Assembly: GCA_014529385.2 (NCBI GenBank)
Contig: CM043946.1
Span: 18,927,077 to 18,991,076 of the forward strand
Length of the DNA: 64,000 nt
Reading direction: 5' to 3'
DNA from: Adiantum capillus-veneris
Lineage: Eukaryota > Streptophyta > Polypodiopsida > Polypodiales > Pteridaceae
The position numbers and the translations under genes were made by a program. This document shows, piece after piece, positions 56,908-64,000 of the stretch; within the stretch, counting starts at the first letter, position 1; each line of letters begins with the position of its first letter. Below the pieces are notes generated by a model. It searched no databases. It had not been told where the DNA came from and was given only the letters and a program-made list of their open reading frames with translations.

Positions 56908-57971
56908 ATTGAAAGGTCAACCTTTCAACAACACTTCCACAAAGATTCCTCAAAGATTCTCTAAAGATTTCAAATAAAGATGTTGATGAAGTGATGAAGA
57001 CAAAGATGGATGCTATAATGTGAAGATACAAGCTCATGGACATCAACGAATATCCCCTTATTATTATTTTGAGCCATTCCGGCCACTTTTGTAATGTTTA
57101 CGGGAACTTCATATTTTAAATCAGCAATTGTATTTTGGCCATAGATGCTTGTTGGATGAGCAAAGCTAGCTCACGTTGTTGTAATTAAGCTCTATATAAG
57201 CCTAGGGACAAATCATGTCATTTTGGCCGGACATTAGGTTTTCTAGGGCTTAGTATATAAGCCAAAACCTAAAGCTATGCAAGGGGACTTCTAATAATCT
57301 ATCTACGGTCTGTGAGTGAGCGTACTGTGTACGAGAGAGAGTGAGAGCTTCTTCTTGACACTACGCGAGCATCGGTGGTCGGAATCGAGTGCGGAGAAGT
57401 GCAATGTGCTACCCTCGACGAGAGCTACGCACCGGTATCTACATTGCGTGCGTACGGTCCGGTTTCGCGCGCTCCATCTACGAGCTTCCTCGGGTGATTC
57501 GGTGAGCATACGATGTCCGTTTCTGCATTTCAGCATATCCACGTGTTCTTATTGAGTATAACTATACATTAGGCACTTTAGTTTTTAGAAACGATGACCT
57601 GCAAATTTTGACCAGACATCCTACGCGATTCTGCACCAGGTGTTTTGGGTTGGAGTTTAGGTTCATAGACCTTAGGGAGAGTGACCTATTGGTGAGAGTA
57701 GGGTCGCCTTCAAGTTCTGTGGTGTTTCAAGACTATTTGATGTGTGTTTGGCTCTTGTAAGTGTTGTAGGAAATCTCTTCTTAAGCACTCTTGGGACTGT
57801 AGTTTAGACATTGGAGACCTCTGTAGGAGTTAGTCAGGAGTCGGTCGAGTAGAGGTTGACACCCTTTACTTATTTCCATGCGCCTACGGGTCAAGCTTCG
57901 TCCTTAGCTGACAAATATTGTTAGATGAGTTCTCGCTATGCTGACGTCCGTCACGGTGTATCCATCCAACA
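56908..57971 (+). repeat. 5' LTR of E4 (family C)
   Basis: 1,064 bp, from TATTGAAAGGTCAACC (TG changed to TA) to CCATCCAACA. TATATAA at 57254-57260. U3 matches the E3 LTR. R/U5 from about 57303 matches family A (E1) instead, including the half-palindrome AGACATCCTACG at 57614-57625. It abuts E2 pol at 56907. Confidence 0.88.
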
Positions 57972-57972
57972 T

Positions 57973-57990
57973 TGGCACCATTGCCGGGGA
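57973..57990 (+). promoter_or_regulatory. Primer-binding site, tRNA-Asp type (E4)
   Basis: TGGCACCATTGCCGGGGA, one base after the LTR; two G-to-A differences from the tRNA-Asp complement. Confidence 0.8.
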
Positions 57991-60900
57991 CGCGGGCCCT
58001 AAGTAGGTGGCCGAGACTAGTCCTTGAGGATAGAAGTCCCTCTGGCTTGCTAGAGTACTATTTTAGATTTAGATAGGATCAGAGGGTGGTGGACTCTCTA
58101 GGTCTTAGGAGGAATCTAGGGAGCGTGTGTCTGGCCTAGATCCTTCGACTTAGGTAGTAGTAGGTTGTGGTGTAGAGAGTAGGCGTTGGAGTGGTAGATG
58201 TGGTGGTAGGTTGACTTGAGAGTCCGTGTGAGGCCTGGAAGCAACCAAGACATCAAAATCACCATCTCACATGATGAGTAGGAGTAGGGTAAGTAGGTAA
58301 TCTTGATTGCGGATCTAGAGTACTTTATGCATGTCTTATTTGCTGTTAGGCTCATCAGAAAAGTGGAAAACACTAAGTAGAAATGGTAAATTGTGTTTGG
58401 AAGCTGATTTGAAGTCCAAAAGTTTCTGTGATTATTGCTGAGAGCTCTACAGGGGATTATGAGTACTACTGCCAGAAAAAAATTGTATTTTAAGACAGTA
58501 GACATCCTACGTGTAGGATGTCTGTAGGGCACCTTTGGCAGGGAATTTAGAAAAATTGAGTTTACCAGTGGATTCAGAGGGTAGGTTTTACCCTAGTAAC
58601 ATGTTGACTTGAGTGTTTTTTCCTATTTTTGTTGACCAAAAGCCAAAAGGCGGAGTCAAAAAACGTAAAATTTCAGAAAAGGCTTAAATTGAGTGATTTT
58701 TGCTTGTTTTTGCAATTGTGAAGCATACTTGCACTTTCTGAGAGCATAAGGCAGCATCAGGGACACTTAAGTCTGAAGAAATCAGCAATAGACATCCTAC
58801 GCATAGGATGTCTATAGGGTGATCTGGGCACTTTTTTGAAAATCTGAGGTTACCAGTGTGTTTAGAAGGTAGGTTCTACCCTATTTTCACCTGGAAAGTG
58901 GAAATTTGACCAAATTTTGACAGATCAAAGCCAAAAGACGAGAATTGCCAGACATCCTAATTTTGAGACCAAACCATAGGATGACTCCAAAGGCATGTTC
59001 TAAATGTTGTATTGAGTGCATGTGATGAATTTCATCTCATTTGGGTCAGTAAAAGGAAGATTGAACAGACTTTAGCATTTTTGACTCAAAAAGGCAAGAA
59101 TAACTAGTTTTGGGGTCTTTTGACACCCAAACTCAATTTTAAGCATACCAGTGGGTTGCTGAAGACTAGGAGAATCTTTGGTCCAAGTTTGGGTTCATTC
59201 TGAGAAAAAAGACATCCTACGCGTAGGATGTCTCCTGCATGATTTTGAGACCAAAATTCTACTGTGACCATACCATGCTGTCATATAGCCTTAAATAAGC
59301 CTCCTAGGTAAATTTGGTCCAATTTGGAGTTGATTTGACTTGGGAATTCATCAGAACAGACATCAGGCTTCTGGAGCACATTCTTGATTATTTGTCCAAC
59401 CTATAGGTGTCAGAATCAAAAAGTAAAAGTAGCTGTGAGTTTAGCACATCAAGGGGAAGCTACAGTGCAAGTTTGAGCTGAAACTGAGCAAAAAGACATC
59501 CTACGCGTAGGATGTCTCCAGGGTCATAAAGGGGCAAAATTCTACTGTGGCCATATAGGGAGGTTCTAAGTGTCTCAAGGATTCCAGAACTTTTTTCAAA
59601 AGTGAATTTGGACCTTATTTTGACCTTTTGACCAAGCAAAGACAAGAATTGTCAGACATTCTACTCTTGGAGTGCACTAGAAGCTTATGCAGCCCAAATC
59701 TTGACCTATTGGCATCCAAATTCAATTCTAAGCATACCATTGGGTTGTAGAGCACTAGGAGAAGCTTGGGATCAAGTTTGGATAAAATCTGAGGAGTTAG
59801 ACATCCTACGCGTAGCATGTCTTCAGCTTGATTTAGGACTCCAAACCAACTTATGAGCACGCCACTGTGATTAGCACATCAAGGAGAAGCTGGGGTGAAA
59901 ATTTCAAGTCATTCTGAGTTAAAAGACATCCTATGTGTAGGATGTCTCAAGGTCATTTTTTGGTCCAAATAAAATTTTGAGTATACCATTGTGTTGCTGG
60001 ACTCAAGGGGAGTCTCTAGACCAAATTCTGTTCAATTCTGAGCATATAGACATCCTATGCGTAGGATGTCTCCAGGCCAGTTTTAGGGTCCAACTGTAAT
60101 TTTGATCATACAGGGGTGTTCCCAGTGTCTCAAGGATTCCATAACTTTCTTTCAAAATTAAATTTGGACTCATTTTGACCATTCTAAACTGCATTTCACT
60201 GTTTTGGCCATAACTTTCACAAACGGTATCGGATCGGAAAAGTTTTTATATCTTAGAGAGACTCTACAAAACCATTTAGGTCAACCTTGAAAAAAACATC
60301 GTTTAAGTCCTCAATATGCATCCGGAAGTCAGGAGTGTCTAAAACCGATAGTTCGAAAGAGTTGTGAGAAAACGAGCATGGTTTTGAACATAGTTTTGAC
60401 TTTTCCCTAGGAGAGGGGCTAGTGAGCCTTAATCGAGGTCATCGGCTGGAGTCGACCCAGGCTCTAGAATAGACCGCTCAAATCGACCTAGAGAAGACTC
60501 GAGTGCATGTGAGATTTTCATCATCAGGGAAGCTGAAATTCGAAACCAGATTTGGTCTCTAGACCTTCTAATTGACCGTCAAAGACTGCTAAGTTAGCAG
60601 ATTGAAATAATCTTTTGGAAAAACCATTGGTCACCCGCGGGAAGGTGTAAAAGTTAGCTACGGCCTAGTCTACATCCATACACAAATCGGGTAGCAGTAA
60701 GACCATACACAAGGACTCTTGATTTTGCAACAATAGTCGCAAGTTTTGGAGAACTTTAACACAAGATTTTTGCTAGAAAATCACTGCGACTTGTGCATAA
60801 TTCTCTTGTGATAGCTTAAGTTTAGTTCGGCTAAAAGCGAACTTGAAAGTCACTTCCGAGCCCACGGAACAAGTGTGGCCGTCAAAGGCACATCAAGAAT

Positions 60901-61319
60901 TTGTACATTCATTGTGGAAAAGTTTGCCAGCTGAATAGAATTTTGCAGATTGGGTACTGAAGTGAACACAGGTTAGCTCGACTCAAGAATTGCTACAAAG
61001 GGAGCAGTCGTTGCAGTATAGTGGTAAGTTGCATAACTTATCACAGTGCTTCCACTAGATCGAGGCCTGTTAAAAATCTCTAGGAAAAGCAAGCAGCCAA
61101 ACAAGACAGTATCAGCCCTAGAAAGCAAGGGAGCTAAGAAGTTCAAGAAGTTCCAGCAAAGCCAAGTTAAGAAAACTCAGAGATTAGGGAATCCACAAAA
61201 GCTAAAGGACCTCAATCGAAAAAGACCGACACAAGGGGGCTAATAATTTTTATTAGCATTGAGGCAAGCAATTAAAGCTATCACTGAACAGGTACAACAA
61301 GGGAGTCAAGACGAAAGCA
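57991..61319 (+). other. E4 leader with seven palindromes
   Basis: A 3.3 kb untranslated leader. Palindrome copies start at 58500, 58790, 59210, 59494, 59799, 59924 and 60048 (steps 290, 420, 284, 305, 125, 124). Those at 59210 and 59494 are perfect. The part 60150-60960 is free of palindromes and is well conserved in E3. A lysine-rich 65-codon frame (61046-61243, ESKGAKKFKKFQQSQVKKTQ) lies just before gag and may be part of it or a short upstream ORF. No other gene is supported. Confidence 0.7.
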
Positions 61320-62330
61320 ATGGCGTCTCAAAGAAATCAGACTAGCCGAGACGAAGCTTCAAGTACATCCACAGAAATTACAAGAGAGCAAAGTGGGATC
61401 TATTTAATTGGCCATTACAAAGGATTTCCATGCTATGAGGATATAAATCGGAATTTGTACATCAAGACAAAGAAAGATACAGAGGAAACTCGGAGATCTC
61501 AATATGTGGAAGTTGAAACATCAAAGAATGTACTACACCTAGATCCAGATTTCATGGAAGACTGTCTGGGATCAATTTACATGAGGCACGGAAAATACAT
61601 CGACAATGAGATAGAAATGTTGTACAAGGATCAACTTACAGAACTCTACACATATTCTCCAAGTATTTTTTTGAACAAAGATCAAGATGGGAAACGGAAA
61701 ATTGGTACCCTTTATGTAGATAAGGACGGTCACTGCTACAAAGCTACCACAAATCATGAAGTTCCTGCAGAGAATAACCAATATTTTGCAGTTGAAATAT
61801 TTGGATCAAGAGGGGAAGACTACAAATCTGAAGGTGGTAATGTTTATCATCTAGTCATGGCTTTACCTCTTGATACACAGCTGGAAAAGTTAACAACTAT
61901 AGCTGTCACTGCACAAATGGGTGGCACAACACAAGGCACAACATGGAAAGACACGGCACAAGTCTCGTGCACCGCACCAGCACAAGACAAAGCACAAACA
62001 CACCAAATTGCACAAACAGGGAATACACTGGAAGTACCAGCTATGAAGATAGCACAACTTCAAAAAGAGATAGCTCTGTCTCAAGGGCTACTTAACAGAG
62101 CACAACAAGTCATATCATCAGGCATTGAACAGATGCCAACATCAGATATAGAACCCTCTCGGATAAGGAGATGTAAAACTCAACAAAAAGACCCTATATC
62201 TTCAAGAGTGGGATTAAGAAGTCTAGCTTTACAAGAAGCAATGTCCTTTTCAAGAACCCAAGTGGAATTTCAAGAAGCATTGGAAGATGTCGAGACAGAG
62301 GAGAAACCATTGGAAATTCACAATGTCTAA
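61320..62330 (+). pseudogene. gag: E4 gag, N-terminal accessory domain
   Basis: ATG at 61320 (MASQRNQTSRDEASSTSTEI) opens 336 codons without interruption. The N-terminal half is compact (GIYLIGHYKGFPCYEDINR, LGSIYMRHGKYIDNEIEML, LYTYSPSIFL, IGTLYVDKDGHCYKATT). The second half is polar, rich in threonine and glutamine. It corresponds in position and partly in sequence to E1's gag N-terminal domain (IYMRHGK versus IFMYDKK; FVDTYGREY versus YVDKDGHCY). The gag core is not reached before the interruption. The function is unknown. The frame is intact, but the element is broken downstream at about 62756. Confidence 0.6.
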
Positions 62331-62755
62331 TGTAGAAGGTCAGGTCAAGATGTCATTGTGGTCGACAAATACGATAGGCACTCTGAAATAGCCGATGTCA
62401 AAAATGTGGATGAGTTTAGCAATTGTGGGAAACCTATAAGTCACATACTTGGACCACGTCCAAAAGCACCATCCAGGGAACTCGCCAAAATCAACTCGGA
62501 AACATAGCCCTAAGGCTATACAGAAGCCCCACGTCAAAGACCATATACTGATGGAAGAATTAGCAATACAGCTACTACAAAGCATGGATAGTGATTCAAT
62601 CTTGTATACAAGCAATAATGGAAGCTATTTTCAGCTTCTCAAGGACAAGATAATGGAGAATAAAGTGACGAAGCCGTGATCTTCATGTTCATGCATGCAA
62701 AGAAAAGGTCATATCTGTATCTAGATACCACAGGAAACCATTATCAGTAGTATTA
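62331..62755 (+). other. E4 gag continuation, degenerate
   Basis: The coding-like text continues in shifted frames (VDEFSNCGKPISHILGPRPK; LMEELAIQLLQSMDSDSILY). It stops where a minus-strand LTR begins near 62756. Confidence 0.4.
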
Positions 62756-63001
62756 TGGTGTGCGCTCCTTGCCGCACTGTCGAAGCAAGGGACTTGCCAA
62801 TACACCGTATGCGAGCCACAAACCGCTCCAAGCACACAACAAGCCTAAACTAGCAAGCTCAAGAAAACAAAGGGTGTGTCACTCACCGCTCTACGCTCGC
62901 CTTCGTGGTGGATTCCTCGCCGCGATGAAGAAGAAGCTGCAGTCGTGCCGCACTCAACCGCTTCGCCGCCGTCGTGCCTTCGTAATGCTCGATCGCACAC
63001 A

Positions 63002-63072
<71 letters not shown>

Positions 63073-63372
63073 AAGGAGGTGAAGAAGAAGAAGATGGAGA
63101 TGGAGATGGAGCAAGAGCACTCTTCAATTGCACAAATGAGAGAATGAGTAAAAATTAGGTTTAGTTGGCTTTTATAGGAGCTCACCCCATTCACACTTGG
63201 GCGCCCATGCTTAGCCAACTAATCCCTTGAATGTCCAAGTTAAAGTGCGCCTCTCATCGACGATCACTCTACCTTTCCCTATTGGACTGACAAGCCCGGT
63301 ACCTGACTCTACTAAATACATAATACGCGTCCATCGTAGGTGATGGGTGTCCGTGAGCCGTGAGGGTTAGCA
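62756..63372 (-). repeat. LTR of a further element (minus strand)
   Basis: On the minus strand it begins TGCTAACCCTCACGG at 63372 after a purine tract and ends GGAGCGCACA near 62760 (end uncertain by a few bases). A TATAAAA box lies at 63170-63176 (minus). It includes a CT/CA microsatellite. It is the 3' LTR of an element extending right of the window, inserted in E4. Confidence 0.68.
63009..63072 (+). repeat. CT then CA microsatellite
   Basis: About 20 CT followed by about 11 CA dinucleotides inside the minus-strand LTR. Open frames crossing it are artefacts. Confidence 0.95.
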
Positions 63373-63374
63373 TG

Positions 63375-63385
63375 CCCCCCTTCCT
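63375..63385 (-). promoter_or_regulatory. Polypurine tract of the right-edge element
   Basis: AGGAAGGGGGG on the minus strand precedes the LTR start by two bases. Upstream text (GACGACCCAGCTTC; GAGGACGGAATCTACATCAG) resembles the 3' end of a gypsy pol (inference). Confidence 0.6.
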
Positions 63386-63386
63386 G

Positions 63387-64000
63387 ATGTAGATTCCGTC
63401 CTCGGAAGCTATTGAGTTGAAGCTGGGTCGTCGAGGTGGAAGAGCATTTGAGATGAATGTCCTTAGCCTTCTTCAGTCACTGCAAAATCAAACAACATTG
63501 GCACAGTAATTGCATTCTCTTAAAACGCATATGCAGTTTTAGGTAGACACATTGATTGGAAAAAGAATTTCAAACAATTTGGTAGCAATGAACATTAAAT
63601 TGCAATGTAATCAAATGCATAAACAGATGTAAAGGTAAAAAATTAAACAAGTCTGGGGTTGCTAATTTGACGGTCGAAAGGCACTAGAGATCAAGTATTA
63701 ATACCATGGGTAAGCTTCTTAATTTTCTGTGGTCAATTAAGTTGTTTAATCGCGAGAGCCAAGTATTCATGTTCGAGGGCTGACTAGAGGCTATACCTAG
63801 AAAACCTTGTAGTTAAGCTACCATAAAAGGAATTTCTCATGAAATCATCGCCTGACTGATTACTTTTTCTTTGACCCCCCAAAGTCTTTTCACACTGATT
63901 CAATTTTGATGTGTGTGCTTATTTTGTATGCCTTGGGTTTTTTGCTTTTCAAGGAAAAGCGCCCACACTGGGAACCTCTAGGGCTCTAGTACCATAGGCG
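63387..64000 (-). other. Internal 3' part of the right-edge element
   Basis: About 600 bases left of the window end. Apart from a possible short pol end near 63400-63470, no coding region is evident. The rest is AT-rich and unassigned. Confidence 0.35.

Noticed and set aside
57487-57535. A GTGAGC ... TTTCAG intron in U5 of the LTR
   Set aside because: Only about 30 bases between donor- and acceptor-like sites, too short for a plant intron.
62760-63218. Frames of 60-130 codons around the CT/CA microsatellite
   Set aside because: They arise from the dinucleotide repeat inside an LTR.

Overview
This window is a stack of nested transposable elements from a land-plant nuclear genome. The plant origin is inferred from a tRNA-Asp-primed Ty3/gypsy family, a Tat-like gypsy element with a second RNase H, and a Ty1/copia element primed by initiator tRNA-Met. 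The species cannot be named from the sequence. I found no intact host gene, rRNA or tRNA gene. Every coding region is interrupted by stops or frameshifts. I call the elements E1 to E5, copia, T1 and T2; these are my labels.

Layout. E2 is on the minus strand and is split into three blocks (56907-50746, 26077-24899, 3805-1069). It ends at its 3' LTR (1069-2002), and its 5' end lies beyond the right edge. E1 (3806-24898, plus strand, about 21.1 kb, LTRs of 931 bp) is complete and sits inside the coiled-coil part of E2's accessory ORF. E3 (plus strand) starts with an LTR at 26078 and interrupts the same E2 ORF further upstream. Only its LTR and leader remain (26078-29095, 43668-44286, 49788-50745). 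The E3 leader is split by T2 (29096-43667, a terminal-inverted-repeat element), which holds the 9.0 kb Tat-like gypsy E5 (30197-39205), and by a 5.5 kb copia element (44287-49787). E4 (plus strand, from 56908) breaks E2 within pol and has LTR, primer site, leader and gag. A minus-strand LTR (about 62756-63372) of another element interrupts E4. At the left edge (1-638) is a minus-strand gag remnant of another element, into which E2 appears to have inserted. T1 (21338-22702) is a small inverted-repeat element inside E1's accessory ORF.

The E1/E2 family is the most interesting content. Its order is LTR, tRNA-Asp primer site, long leader, gag with an extra N-terminal domain, protease, RT, RNase H, two tandem integrase zinc-binding modules, integrase core, a second retropepsin, a basic W-x-P repeat domain, an internal polypurine tract, a palindrome array with a 285 bp period, a large accessory ORF of roughly 1,100 codons (N-terminal globular part, proline-rich linker, coiled coil, C-terminal domain), the 3' polypurine tract and the LTR. 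E1 and E2 share the organisation from RNase H to the accessory ORF, so it belongs to the family and is not a single-copy accident. The same 24-bp palindrome also recurs in the leaders of E1, E3 and E4.

In a working element, gag would form the particle and pol would process, copy and insert the DNA. The second protease, the W-x-P domain, the accessory ORF and the palindrome arrays have no function I can assign. All alignments and counts were made by eye on this window.
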